Shown piece after piece: positions 44,890-54,255 of a stretch of DNA of 64,000 nucleotides. The notes under the pieces were generated by a model. The model made no database searches. It saw nothing but the letters and a program-made list of their open reading frames with translations, and had not been told where the DNA came from. Both the position numbers and the translations under genes were made by a program. The stretch spans positions 744,001 through 808,000 of the forward strand of contig CAVXYY010000005.1 in assembly GCA_963766195.1 (NCBI GenBank), in the 5' to 3' direction. This DNA comes from JAHEFT01 sp963766195. Its GTDB lineage: Bacteria; Pseudomonadota; Gammaproteobacteria; Xanthomonadales; SZUA-36. Each line of letters opens with the position of its first letter. Position 1 is the first letter of the stretch.

Positions 44890-45687
44890 ATGGAGCGCGG
44901 TGGAAAAAAAGTTCATAAAGGCGTTTTCCTGCTACCCAATGCGCTGACAACGGGTGCCCTGTTCGCCGGGTTTTATTCGATCATTTCCGGTATCAATGGC
45001 CATTACACAGCCGCGGCTGTCGCCGTCGTGATTGCCGGTGTGCTGGATGGCCTCGATGGCAGGGTGGCTCGCCTGACCAACACGCAGAGTGAATTCGGTG
45101 TTCAGTACGACAGCCTGTCCGACCTGATTTCTTTCGGTCTGGCGCCGGCGTTGCTGGCTTTTAACTGGTCCCTGTCTTCCATGCGCGAAATCAGCCCGCT
45201 GGCCGGGAAACTCGGCTGGCTCGCAGCATTTCTTTTTGTTGCCTGCGCGGCTTTGAGGCTGGCGCGGTTCAATACCCAGGCTTCAAGTGCGGACAAGAGT
45301 TTTTTCCAGGGACTGGCGTCGCCGGCAGCGGCCGGCACGCTGGTTTCCACGATCTGGTTTTTCACCGACCAGGGCATCCCGGGCGAGTCGGTTCGCTGGA
45401 TACTGTGGTTTGAAACGGTCGTGCTGGGCTTGTTGATGTTTTCGCGCGTTCGTTATTTCAGCGGAAAGTCGTGGCCGCGGGGAGACAAGATCCCTACCGG
45501 GTTCCTGTTCCTTGTCGTGCTGGTTTTTGTGCTCCTGGCGATTGATCCTCCTTCGGTGATGATGGCGGTTGGCATCATCTATGTCTGTTCCGGGCTGGTG
45601 ATGACCGTGCTCGGCAGGCAGGCCTGGAAAAACCGCCGGGCAAGGCGCAAAGCCAAAGAGACTCCGCCGGAAGTATCGGAAAAATGA
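44890..45687 (+). CDS. pssA: CDP-diacylglycerol-serine O-phosphatidyltransferase
   Basis: The enzyme makes phosphatidylserine, the precursor of phosphatidylethanolamine. The 265-residue membrane protein has about seven helices and the CDP-alcohol phosphatidyltransferase motif DGLDGRVARLTNTQSEFG followed by the two aspartates in YDSLSD. This is the integral-membrane subclass II enzyme rather than the soluble E. coli type. The N-terminus KKVHKGVFLLPNALTTGALF is characteristic. GAGGAA precedes the ATG. Its TGA overlaps the ATG of the next gene. Confidence 0.92.
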   Translation: MERGGKKVHKGVFLLPNALTTGALFAGFYSIISGINGHYTAAAVAVVIAGVLDGLDGRVARLTNTQSEFGVQYDSLSDLISFGLAPALLAFNWSLSSMREISPLAGKLGWLAAFLFVACAALRLARFNTQASSADKSFFQGLASPAAAGTLVSTIWFFTDQGIPGESVRWILWFETVVLGLLMFSRVRYFSGKSWPRGDKIPTGFLFLVVLVFVLLAIDPPSVMMAVGIIYVCSGLVMTVLGRQAWKNRRARRKAKETPPEVSEK

Positions 45688-46136
45688 TCGAATCCCGGCG
45701 CCGCGCCTATCTTGAAGTGATGGGCTTTGACATATGGGCAGCCAGGCTGCCTGAACCGGATTCCAATCGCCTGCTTTTGCAGCCGGGCGAGGGGGATACG
45801 TTGCTGATCTGCAATTTGCCGGATTTCGCCGCGGGCCCGTTTGCCGGTGACGTTGCAAGGGCGCTTGGCGGCAGCGTAGTCTGGGCGTGGCCGGACCCGG
45901 AAGGCCTGCCCGAAAGCCCTGTGCTGGAAGACGCGGTCGGCCAATACCTGTTTACCCGCGTGGTGCTGTTCGGCGCCGGACCGGCCAAGCGGATGTTCAA
46001 GGGTGAAGTTCCTATGGTCGTCGGTTCGGCCCGTATCCTGGTTGCCGATAGCCTGGAAATCCTTGCGGTTGATGGCGCGGCCAAGCTGGCGTTCTGGCAA
46101 CAGGTCTGCGGAAAAAACGGAACGCGGACCGGTTAG
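45684..46136 (+). CDS. holD: Probable DNA polymerase III psi subunit HolD
   Basis: The 150-residue protein is weakly conserved but lies directly before rimI, as holD does in E. coli. It shares holD features: an N-terminal RRRAYLEVMGFDIWAARLPE segment resembling the chi-binding peptide, the central LLICNLPDFAAGPFAGDVAR, and the C-terminal AAKLAFWQQVC. Psi bridges chi (HolC) to the clamp loader; holC is also in this window. The ATG overlaps the pssA stop. Identification is by context and recalled similarity, not by a search. Confidence 0.7.
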   Translation: MIESRRRAYLEVMGFDIWAARLPEPDSNRLLLQPGEGDTLLICNLPDFAAGPFAGDVARALGGSVVWAWPDPEGLPESPVLEDAVGQYLFTRVVLFGAGPAKRMFKGEVPMVVGSARILVADSLEILAVDGAAKLAFWQQVCGKNGTRTG

Positions 46137-46143
46137 CAGCAGC

Positions 46144-46608
46144 ATGATTGCCGAGCCCGGCATGCTTCACCCCCTGATTCGCCGAATGGGCGAGAAAGAC
46201 CTTGACCGCATCATGGAGATAGAGCTTGCGGTCTACCCCTATCCTTGGACACGCGGCATTTTCGCGGATTGCCTTCGTGTCGGGTATGACTGCTGGGGTT
46301 TGCAGGTGGGCAGCCAGCTGGCCGGGTATTCCATCCAGAACCAGGCAGCCGGTGAATGCCACCTCCTGAATCTCTGCGTCGCCAGGGAATACCAGAACAT
46401 GGGTTTCGGGAGTATTCTGCTCGACCACGTGATCCGGCTGGCTCGGCTGCAGGATTGTTTCTGTATTTTCCTGGAGGTTCGGCCGAGCAACCGGGCCGGT
46501 ATCGCGCTTTATCAAAAAAACGGGTTTACCGTTGTTGCAGAAAGACCGGACTACTACCGGTCCGACCAGGGCAGGGAAAACGCCATTATCATGCGTCTCG
46601 ACCTTTAG
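46144..46608 (+). CDS. rimI: Ribosomal protein bS18 alanine N-acetyltransferase
   Basis: RimI acetylates the N-terminal alanine of ribosomal protein S18. The 154-residue GNAT protein has IRRMGEKDLDRIMEIELAVY, the acetyl-CoA binding loop VAREYQNMGFGSILLDHV, and the C-terminal NRAGIALYQKNGFTVVAERP with YY. I use ATG 46144, 7 bp after the holD stop; a longer frame from 46003 is an upstream extension overlapping holD. The gene converges on valS. Confidence 0.92.
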   Translation: MIAEPGMLHPLIRRMGEKDLDRIMEIELAVYPYPWTRGIFADCLRVGYDCWGLQVGSQLAGYSIQNQAAGECHLLNLCVAREYQNMGFGSILLDHVIRLARLQDCFCIFLEVRPSNRAGIALYQKNGFTVVAERPDYYRSDQGRENAIIMRLDL

Positions 46609-46625
46609 GGCATCGCTGACCGGTC

Positions 46626-49388
46626 CTAATCACGCAATAATTCCAATTGGCGGATTTGCGCATGAAGGTTATCCACGTTGGCCTTGTGCGCGAGCAGGCG
46701 TTCCTGCTCCTGTTCCACTACGGCAGCCGGTGCATTTTCGACAAAACGGCGGTTGCCCAGTTTTCCTTCCGCTTTTTTGAGGTCTGTGTTTTCACGGTCA
46801 AGTTGCTTCATCAGTCGCGCAAGCTCCTCTTCCACATCCACCAACCCCTTCAGCGGTATCAGGATTTTCAAATCGCCAACCAGGGCGACAGCACACTGCG
46901 CCGTGTCCGCTTTTTCGTCAACCCAGCTCGACGATTGAATACGGGCCAGTTGCGACAGGACATCTGAAAACCGTTGCTGGCGGCTGTGATCAGCGGCATG
47001 ACCCGCCTGGAACAATACATCAAGCGCTTTCGCGGGTGACAGGTTCAGCTCGGACCGGATGCGGCGAATTCCCTGGACCACGTTCTTGATCCAGTCGACA
47101 TCCTGTTCGGCAACTTCGTCAAACGGCCCCGCTACCGGAAAGCGCTGCAGCATGATGCTGTCGCCCTCTATTTCCAGCGGAGTTTTTACGCGCTGCCAGA
47201 TCTCCTCGGTGATAAACGGCATGATGGGATGAAGCGCACGCAAGCACGTTTCAAGCACGGTCAACAGCGTGTTGCGGGTGGTAGCCTGTTCCTCTTCGCT
47301 TGAAAACTGCAGTGTTGCCTTGGAGAATTCCAGGTACCAGTCGCAGTACTCGTTCCAGGTAAATTCGTAAAGAGCCTGGGCCGCGAGGTCGAGGCGGTAA
47401 TCGCCCAGCTGCGTTTCCACCTCAAAGATCATGCGGTTCATGCGCGAAATGATCCAACGGTCGATGACACCGTGCCGGGCTGCCGATTTAACCGTTTTAC
47501 CCTCCGTTTGCATCAATACGAACCGGGTTGCGTTCCACAACTTGTTGCAGAAGTTGCGATAGCCTTCGATCCGGCCCAGGTCGAAGCGGATGTCCCGCCC
47601 GGTCGTAGCGAGCGCGGCGAACGTAAACCGGAGCGCATCGGTGCCGAAAGAGGGTATGCCTTCCGGAAACTCCTTTTTCGTGGCTCTTTCGATGGCCGGC
47701 GCCATTTGGGGCTGCATCAGGCCCGAGGTTCTTTTCCTGATGAGCTGGTCCAGTTCTATACCGTCGATCAGGTCGATGGGATCCAGCACATTACCCTTGG
47801 ACTTGGACATTTTCTGACCGTGTCCATCGCGGATCAGGCCGTGGATATAAATGGTTCTGAAAGGAACATCATCCATGAACTTAAGGCCCATCATGATCAT
47901 CCTGGCTACCCAGAAAAAAATGATGTCAAAACCGGTAACCATCACGCTGGTGGGATAAAACCGCTCCAGGTAATCCGTTTTTTCCGGCCAGCCCAGGGTA
48001 GTGAACGGCCAGAGTGCAGAGGAAAACCACGTGTCAAGCACGTCTTCGTCCTGGCTCAATGCAACGTCTGCGGAAAGGCCGGACCGGCTGCGGGCGTCTT
48101 GCTCGCTGGTCCCGACATGGATGTTCCCGTCCGGGTCATACCAGGCCGGAATCCGGTGACCCCACCAGAGCTGCCGGCTGATGCACCAGTCCTCGATGCG
48201 GTTCATCCAGTCAAAATAGGTCTTGCTCCAGTTGGCGGGGACAAACTCGATCCGGCCATCTTCTACCGCTTCAATGGCCGGCTTGGCGAGCGGCGCAATT
48301 TTTACATACCACTGATCCGTGAGATAGGGCTCGACGACGGCATGCGAGCGGTCGCCGCGCGGAATCATCAGGCGATGGTCATCAATTTTTTCCAGCAAGC
48401 CCAGTTTTTTGAGGTCTTTGACGATCCGGCTTCGCGCTTCGAAGCGATCCAGACCCCGGTATTGTTCCGGGGTGTTTTCATTCAGGCAGGCGTTAACGTC
48501 CAGTACGTTGATCAATTCCAGCCCGTGCCGCTTACCGATTTCATAGTCGTTGAAATCATGGGCGGGGGTAATTTTTACGCAACCGGAGCCGAATTCGACG
48601 TCTACATAATCGTCCGCGATGATCGGAATCCTGCGCCCGGTCAATGGCAATTCAAGGGTGTGGCCGACCAGTTCCCGGTAACGTTCGTCTTCCGGGTTTA
48701 CTGCGACAGCCGTATCGCCGAGCAGGGTTTCGGGACGCGTGGTGGCCACGATCAGGTGGCCCCGTCCATCCGTCCGGGGGTAGCGGATGTGCCACATCTG
48801 GCCGTTTTCCTCTTCCGAGATCACCTCGAGGTCGGAAAGCGCCGTGTGCAGGACCGGGTCCCAGTTGACCAGCCGCTTGCCGCGGTAGATCAAGCCTTCC
48901 TGATACAGGTCCACAAACACTTTCTGGACCGCACTGGAAAGCCTTTCGTCCATGGTGAAGCAGTGATTCGACCAATCGACGGATGCCCCAAGCCGGCGCA
49001 TTTGCATGCCAATGGTGTCGCCGGAATGTTCTTTCCAGTCCCAAACTGCTTCAACAAACTTCTCGCGGCCGAGATCATGCCTCGACCGGCCCTCCGCGAG
49101 GAGTTTTCTTTCAACCACCATCTGCGTTGCGATGCCGGCGTGATCCGTCCCCGGCTGCCACAGCGTGTCTGCGCCTTTCATGCGCTGCCAACGCGTCAGG
49201 GTATCCATGATCGTGTCCTGGAAGGCATGACCCATGTGCAAACTGCCGGTGACATTGGGCGGGGGCAGCATGATGCAGTACGGGTGGTCTCCGCCTGCCG
49301 GTTTGAAATAATTTTTTTCTTCCCAGTCGCGGTACCAACGCTGTTCAATTTCGCGGGGGTCGTAGCTCTTTTCCATGTTGTTCGTCAC
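46626..49388 (-). CDS. valS: Valyl-tRNA synthetase
   Basis: ValS charges tRNA-Val and edits mischarged threonine. The 920-residue class I enzyme has PPPNVTGSLHMGHAFQDTIM (HIGH motif), the editing domain around residues 190-340, GHGQKMSKSKGNVLDPIDL (KMSKS), and a C-terminal coiled-coil arm (VDVEEELARLMKQLDRENTD). No frameshift is visible over 2.7 kb, in contrast to trpS and proS. It lies 20 bp downstream of holC in the conserved pepA-holC-valS operon. Confidence 0.96.
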   Translation of the reverse strand: MTNNMEKSYDPREIEQRWYRDWEEKNYFKPAGGDHPYCIMLPPPNVTGSLHMGHAFQDTIMDTLTRWQRMKGADTLWQPGTDHAGIATQMVVERKLLAEGRSRHDLGREKFVEAVWDWKEHSGDTIGMQMRRLGASVDWSNHCFTMDERLSSAVQKVFVDLYQEGLIYRGKRLVNWDPVLHTALSDLEVISEEENGQMWHIRYPRTDGRGHLIVATTRPETLLGDTAVAVNPEDERYRELVGHTLELPLTGRRIPIIADDYVDVEFGSGCVKITPAHDFNDYEIGKRHGLELINVLDVNACLNENTPEQYRGLDRFEARSRIVKDLKKLGLLEKIDDHRLMIPRGDRSHAVVEPYLTDQWYVKIAPLAKPAIEAVEDGRIEFVPANWSKTYFDWMNRIEDWCISRQLWWGHRIPAWYDPDGNIHVGTSEQDARSRSGLSADVALSQDEDVLDTWFSSALWPFTTLGWPEKTDYLERFYPTSVMVTGFDIIFFWVARMIMMGLKFMDDVPFRTIYIHGLIRDGHGQKMSKSKGNVLDPIDLIDGIELDQLIRKRTSGLMQPQMAPAIERATKKEFPEGIPSFGTDALRFTFAALATTGRDIRFDLGRIEGYRNFCNKLWNATRFVLMQTEGKTVKSAARHGVIDRWIISRMNRMIFEVETQLGDYRLDLAAQALYEFTWNEYCDWYLEFSKATLQFSSEEEQATTRNTLLTVLETCLRALHPIMPFITEEIWQRVKTPLEIEGDSIMLQRFPVAGPFDEVAEQDVDWIKNVVQGIRRIRSELNLSPAKALDVLFQAGHAADHSRQQRFSDVLSQLARIQSSSWVDEKADTAQCAVALVGDLKILIPLKGLVDVEEELARLMKQLDRENTDLKKAEGKLGNRRFVENAPAAVVEQEQERLLAHKANVDNLHAQIRQLELLRD

Positions 49389-49408
49389 AGGTGATGATTC
49401 AAAGTGTG

Positions 49409-49849
49409 TTATTGGCCGGGGGCCATATCATGGGTCGATGGCTCCAGGCCCTGTTCCCGGTATACGCGGAATTTCTGGCGGGAAGCGCGGCGCTGTTGTT
49501 CGGCGCCCGGGACGATTTCCAGCAGGCGTTTGAACCGGCCGGGTTCAGACACGGGCAGATCCGCCATATTGATCACAACGTCGCGGCCGCCCGGAATCTC
49601 AGCGCCGTGAACATCGATGCTGACCGGGGTGTCTGTATCCGCAGCCCCTCTTGAATGGGGAAGAAACCGCCCGACCGGGAAATCCCACATGATTTCGTCC
49701 AGCAGCGCGGCCTCATTTTCATCCGCTGCAAGGACCATTACACGGTAGCCCTGTTCCCAGGCTTTCATGGCCAGGCGGCAGGCGATGTGTTTCGCGGATT
49801 GTTCCGCGCTGGCCAGCACGTAGAAATCAACCTGGCAAGGATTGCTCAT
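49409..49849 (-). CDS. holC: DNA polymerase III chi subunit
   Basis: Chi links the clamp loader to single-strand binding protein. The 146-residue protein has the HolC pattern: VDFYVLASAEQSAKHIACRL, MKAWEQGYRVMVLAADENEA, LLDEIMWDFPVGRFLPHS, and VVINMADLPV. Its ATG overlaps the pepA stop by four bases, and valS follows. This order is the same as in E. coli. The protein should pair with the psi subunit encoded at 45684. Confidence 0.92.
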   Translation of the reverse strand: MSNPCQVDFYVLASAEQSAKHIACRLAMKAWEQGYRVMVLAADENEAALLDEIMWDFPVGRFLPHSRGAADTDTPVSIDVHGAEIPGGRDVVINMADLPVSEPGRFKRLLEIVPGAEQQRRASRQKFRVYREQGLEPSTHDMAPGQ

Positions 49850-51351
49850 CGATTTTTCGTCTGTTGTCCATCTGCCGGATTGGAACGGTCGAGAAGAAAC
49901 TGGGCCAGCAATCCGACCGGTCTTCCGGAGGCGCCATCATCACCGCCCCATTTCCAGGCGGAACCTGCGACGTCCAGGTGCGCCCAGCGCTGGTCCTCTG
50001 CAAAACGCGACAGAAAGCAGGCGGCGGTCAGCACGCCGGCGGGCATTCCGCCGACATTTTTCATATCGGCAAACGGAGTGTCCAGCTGGGACTGGTATTC
50101 TTCCCAGAGCGGCAGCCTCCAGGCCCGGTCGACAACCGCATTGCCCGCTGCGAGCAGGTCATCTGCGAGCGTGTCGTCGTTGCTGACCAGTCCGGTTGCG
50201 TGGTGGCCAAGGGCAACCACGCAGGCACCCGTGAGCGTCGCGACATCGATAATCACGTCGGGGTTGAATTTCTGACAGTAGGTGAGTGCATCGCACAGGA
50301 CCAGGCGGCCTTCTGCATCGGTATTCAACACCTCGATGGTTTTTCCCGACATGCTGGTGATCACGTCTCCCGGACGGTACGCATCACCGTCCGGCATGTT
50401 TTCCACGGCTGCGACGATACAAACCACATTCACGCGCATTTGCAGCCTGACGCATGCGACAAAGGCTCCGAGCACCCCCGCTGCGCCGCACATGTCGAAT
50501 TTCATTTGCATCATGTTTTCGCCGGACTTCAGGGATAACCCGCCGGAATCGAAAGTCACACCCTTGCCGATCAGTACAACCGGAGACTGGCCGGCTTTCC
50601 CGCCGGTGTAATTGAGGATAATGAACCGGGCGCGGTTTGCACTGCCCCTGGAAACCCCGAGCAGGGCATCCATCCCCAGTTTGGCCATGTCATCTTCTTC
50701 AAGAACTTCCAGTTCGACGTGTTTGTACTGCTGTGCAATGCTGACGGCTTCCTGGGCCAGGTAGGCAGGATTGCAGATATTCGGCGGCAGGTCGCTCAGG
50801 TTCTTGGCTTTTTCGAAACCCACTGCAAAGGCTTCAGCGACATCAAGCGTGGATTTAAGGTCCGCCCCACCCTGGAACGATGCGGATCGCAATTGTGCGG
50901 GAGAATCCTCTTTTTGGGGCTTGGTTGCCGTGTAGAGATAATTGGCCCGATGGATCGCCAGGGCAGCCTGTTTCAGTCGCTGCTCTATCCCAACGCCGGC
51001 AAATTCAAGGTCATGGATGCATACATGGCAATCCGTCAGCGGATGGTCGCGTAATGCTTTGCCGGCCGCGAGACAGCCCCGGTCGAATCGTGCAAGGGTG
51101 AGTTTTTCCGGTTTGCCGAACCCGGTGACGAGGACCCGCCGGGTCGCCAGGCCGGGAACGTGGTGCAGAAATGTGGTCTTCGCCAGTCCGGAATCAATGT
51201 CCCCGTCTTTCAACATCTGGCTGATCGCACCACCGCTGGCTTCATCAATGGCCGTGGCGGAAGGCGACAAGCCCCCGCCATCGGTCACCCCGATCACGAG
51301 ACATCCCGATGTATTGCTGACAGGCGGATGATTGTCCAGGTTCAGTTTCAT
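49846..51351 (-). CDS. pepA: Leucyl aminopeptidase (PepA)
   Basis: The 501-residue M17 aminopeptidase has a variable N-terminal domain and a C-terminal two-metal catalytic domain. Ligand motifs are VVLIGKGVTFDSGGLSLK (Lys, Asp) and MSGKTIEVLNTDAEGRLVLC (Asp, Glu, Arg). E. coli PepA also binds DNA as XerCD accessory factor and as carAB regulator; whether this one does is not visible. The gene is divergent from lptF, as in E. coli, and heads pepA-holC-valS. Confidence 0.95.
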   Translation of the reverse strand: MKLNLDNHPPVSNTSGCLVIGVTDGGGLSPSATAIDEASGGAISQMLKDGDIDSGLAKTTFLHHVPGLATRRVLVTGFGKPEKLTLARFDRGCLAAGKALRDHPLTDCHVCIHDLEFAGVGIEQRLKQAALAIHRANYLYTATKPQKEDSPAQLRSASFQGGADLKSTLDVAEAFAVGFEKAKNLSDLPPNICNPAYLAQEAVSIAQQYKHVELEVLEEDDMAKLGMDALLGVSRGSANRARFIILNYTGGKAGQSPVVLIGKGVTFDSGGLSLKSGENMMQMKFDMCGAAGVLGAFVACVRLQMRVNVVCIVAAVENMPDGDAYRPGDVITSMSGKTIEVLNTDAEGRLVLCDALTYCQKFNPDVIIDVATLTGACVVALGHHATGLVSNDDTLADDLLAAGNAVVDRAWRLPLWEEYQSQLDTPFADMKNVGGMPAGVLTAACFLSRFAEDQRWAHLDVAGSAWKWGGDDGASGRPVGLLAQFLLDRSNPADGQQTKNR

Positions 51352-51516
51352 GGATTGTCCTTAGAGTTTTAGCTTATTACTTTATTAGGCCGAAGGTGCG
51401 TTTCCGGCTGATTATGAAATATGAAAACGGCATTCTACTAGAAATCTCCGCTGAATTAGGCTTTGATTTTTGATTGCGTGGAATACTGCTAAACTGCAGC
51501 CCCAGCCATTTTTTTC
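51352..51516. promoter_or_regulatory. Divergent promoter region pepA / lptF
   Basis: The 165-bp gap between divergent starts is AT-rich for this genome and must hold promoters for both directions. No binding site stands out. The lptF start (ATG 51517) lacks a clear Shine-Dalgarno. Confidence 0.45.
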
Positions 51517-52609
51517 ATGCTTGATGAGGTCATTCTGAATATTCTGCAGAAATATATTTTCCGCGAATGGCTTTGGACTTTTCTGGCCGTGACGGTCGTG
51601 CTGCTGATTGTCATGATCGGAGTAGCGCTGGGTGAGCTGCTCAACGATATCGCCGGGGGGCGCGTTCCTGCAGGTCTGCTCTGGACGCTGATCGGCCTGA
51701 AAATGCCGCAGGTTCTCGGAACTATTGTTCCCCTGAGCGTATTCATTTCTGTGATCTGGGGCCTGGGCCGGCTTTACCGGGACCAGGAAATGTCGGTGAT
51801 GAGAGCCAGCGGCTTCAGGTGGCAAATGATGTTGCGGCCCTTGTTCAACTTTTTGATGCCGATTTCGGCGGTATTGCTGGCGCTGGGATTATTCGCCGCG
51901 CCTCTCGCCGCATCCGCGACCCAGCAGAAGCTGCTGGAGGCTTTCCGGAATGCCGCGGAGTGGGGGTTGCAGGCCGGGACTTTTCACGTTTTGCGGGACG
52001 GGGACTTGATCTTGTATGTTGAAGCGGTGGAGAAGGACGGCCGCACCCTCAGAAACGTCTTTATCCAGCTGACTCACAAAGGACGCGAGCAAATCTGGAG
52101 CGCGGAAAAAGGTTATTACTGGCTGGACAAAAATACCGGGAACCGCTTCCTGACGCTGGAGAATGGCCAGGTCACCGAGGGCGGGGCAGAAGCGCTCGAT
52201 TTCGGGATCATGCATTTTTCACGCAACGACACCAAGTTGCCGGAACAGGAAAGCCGTGTGAAGCCGGAACCGACGGAAGCAAAAAAAAGCGGTGAAATAC
52301 TTTTCTCGGCTGCGGTGGAAGACGTGGTTGAAATCCAGTGGCGAATTGCCCCTGCGTTGGCGGTCTTTGTGCTGGGGCTGTTGGCCATTCCGCTTGTCAC
52401 ATTCGGCGCCCAAGGAAGGCCGTGGCGGTCGTGCCCTGCTGGGTATTCTTGCTTACATCGTCTACGTCAATACGCTTTACATGTGCCGGAACTGGCTGCT
52501 GAAGGGCGACATGCCCATCGCGATCGGTCTTTGGTGGGTACACTTGCTGGCCCTCGTCATAAGCCTGGTCTGGTTGCGGCGCCAGGGCCGCATGGTGGGG
52601 ATGGGCTGA
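51517..52609 (+). CDS. lptF: LPS export permease LptF (one-base frameshift)
   Basis: LptF and LptG are the membrane subunits of the LptB2FG transporter that pulls lipopolysaccharide from the inner membrane. The protein has the YjgP/YjgQ layout: transmembrane helices at the N-terminus (YIFREWLWTFLAVTVVLLIV), a periplasmic beta-jellyroll near residues 130-260, and helices at the end. An extra T at 52394-52395 shifts the frame; corrected it continues LSHSAPKEGRGGRALLGILA to TGA 52609, 363 residues. lptG starts 3 bp later. Confidence 0.9.
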
Positions 52610-52612
52610 GCC

Positions 52613-53699
52613 ATGGTAAAGCTGGTTGACCTGTACATCGGCCGCGCTGCCCTGCTGGGTACTTTTGCCGTGTGGTGCGTGTTGACCATGCTGTTCGTCT
52701 TGCTCAGCCTGCTGGACGAGTTGCGGACCGTGGATAACGACTACGGAACCGTGGATGCACTCTGGGTGCTGGCTTTGACGACGCCGCGGCTGGCCTACCA
52801 GATCTTTCCGGTCTCCGCGTTGCTCGGCGCCTTGCTGGGGGTCGGCGGATTGGCTGCTGCAAATGAACTGGTTGCGTTCCGGACTTCCGGAATTTCCCGG
52901 TTGAGGCTGGCGGTTGCCGCGCTGGCCGGTACCCTGTTACTGACCATTCCCGTCATGATCATGGGTGAATGGGTGGCCCCCGCGGCGGAGCAGCAGGCCC
53001 GCGCTTTCAGACTGAGCGAGCTGGTGGGGCAGGCCATTGTCGGTGGGCCCAGCGGCATGTGGATTCGTGATGGCGCGGATTTCGTGAACATCCAGCGGCC
53101 GATCCTGGTGGCGGATCGCGGGCAACAGTCGGTCGATTTCAATGACATTGTCATTTATCGTTTTTCTGACAAGGCCGACTTACAGTCCATAACCCGTGCG
53201 CAAAGCGCAACCCACGATGGTAAAGGCTGGAAACTGGCGCAGGTCGCCAGCGTGAAATTTTCCGACCAGGGCGCCTCAGTCACCCGATCTGAATCTGGCC
53301 GACTGGTCGACCGAGGTGAGGCCTGAGTTACTGGATTCAGCAGTGACACGCCCCAAGTATCTGTCTGCACGATCCCTGTGGGACTACCTGCAATACCTGG
53401 AAGAGAACGGGCTTGACGACACGGCCTACCTTGCCGTGCTGTGGGAAAAAGCAGTTTTTCCGTTCACGGTTCTGGCCCTGGTTTTGGCCGGAATGCCCTT
53501 CGTGTTCGGCCAGGCGAGGTCGCAAAATACCGGCGTGCGTCTTTTCTTCGGAATGACATTGGGCGGTATTTTCATGATCGTGAGCCGCGCTTTGCAGAAG
53601 CTGGGCGCAGTTTATGAATTTTCGCCACTCCTGATGCTTCTGATACCCATCCTGGTGCTGGTGCTCGTGGCGATCGTCATATTGCGCCGCTCCGTCTGA
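52613..53699 (+). CDS. lptG: LPS export permease LptG (one-base frameshift)
   Basis: This is the partner of LptF. It begins KLVDLYIGRAALLGTFAVWC, with the family motif LVAFRTSGISRLRLAVAALA at the second helix pair. The frame is lost at AA 53292-53293 in the periplasmic domain. Corrected, it continues LADWSTEVRPELLDSAVTRP and LSARSLWDYLQYLEENGLDD, then three membrane helices to 53699, 361 residues, matching the E. coli size. LptB is not in the window. Confidence 0.9.
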
Positions 53700-53741
53700 C
53701 CAGGGACTAACGGGCAGTCTGAACCAGGGCAATTGCAGCCG

Positions 53742-54170
53742 CTAATGCCTGATCAGGCGGGTGCCGCTCAAAATATCGTGCCAGGTGCGCTTGACCGGAT
53801 CTGCCAGCGACCAGAGAAAACCCAGGCCGGCGATCGCCGCGGAAACCAGTGAAACAGGAAAACGGATCGCGCAGGCCCCCCAACCGGGTTTGCGCCCGTC
53901 CCGGTCCACGATTTTCACGCGCCATGCCCGCATCCCGACGGTCATTCCTCCTTTGTGCCAGCACCAGGCGAGATACAGAAACCAGACGGCAAAAAGGTAC
54001 GCAGTGTAAACCGGATCCTTCATGGCGGTTCGCCCGCCCAAACCGGCCAGCATGGCAAGCATGGTGGCCAACATCAGCAGTGCGATCACGACGAACCCGT
54101 CATAAACAATGATTGCAAGGCGCCGGAGCAGGCCGCAGGGGCTGCCGGATGGTTCGGTTTTTTTCTTCAA
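53742..54170 (-). CDS. RDD-family membrane protein
   Basis: The 142-residue protein has three membrane helices and the RDD pattern: an Arg in the first segment (LLRRLAIIVYDGFVVIALLM), Asp near residue 23 and a C-terminal Asp in RTWHDILSGTRLI. The segment GMTVGMRAWRVKIVDRDGRK is typical. RDD proteins are small membrane proteins, some acting as ion antiporters; this one has no assigned substrate. It lies convergent with lptG and divergent from the TonB2-type cluster. Confidence 0.85.
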   Translation of the reverse strand: MKKKTEPSGSPCGLLRRLAIIVYDGFVVIALLMLATMLAMLAGLGGRTAMKDPVYTAYLFAVWFLYLAWCWHKGGMTVGMRAWRVKIVDRDGRKPGWGACAIRFPVSLVSAAIAGLGFLWSLADPVKRTWHDILSGTRLIRH

Positions 54171-54255
54171 CAGTGCCTCACCGGATCAACAGAGTAGCCC
54201 ATTATCGCGCAAACTCTATAAACTTCACTTCTGACTTGAATATCGGGATCACGCT

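Noticed and set aside
46003..46143. N-terminal extension of RimI
   Set aside because: It overlaps holD in another frame. The RimI family start matches ATG 46144.
47472..49394. 640-residue plus-strand frame opposite valS
   Set aside because: It is the antisense shadow of a highly conserved synthetase gene with no recognisable domain of its own.
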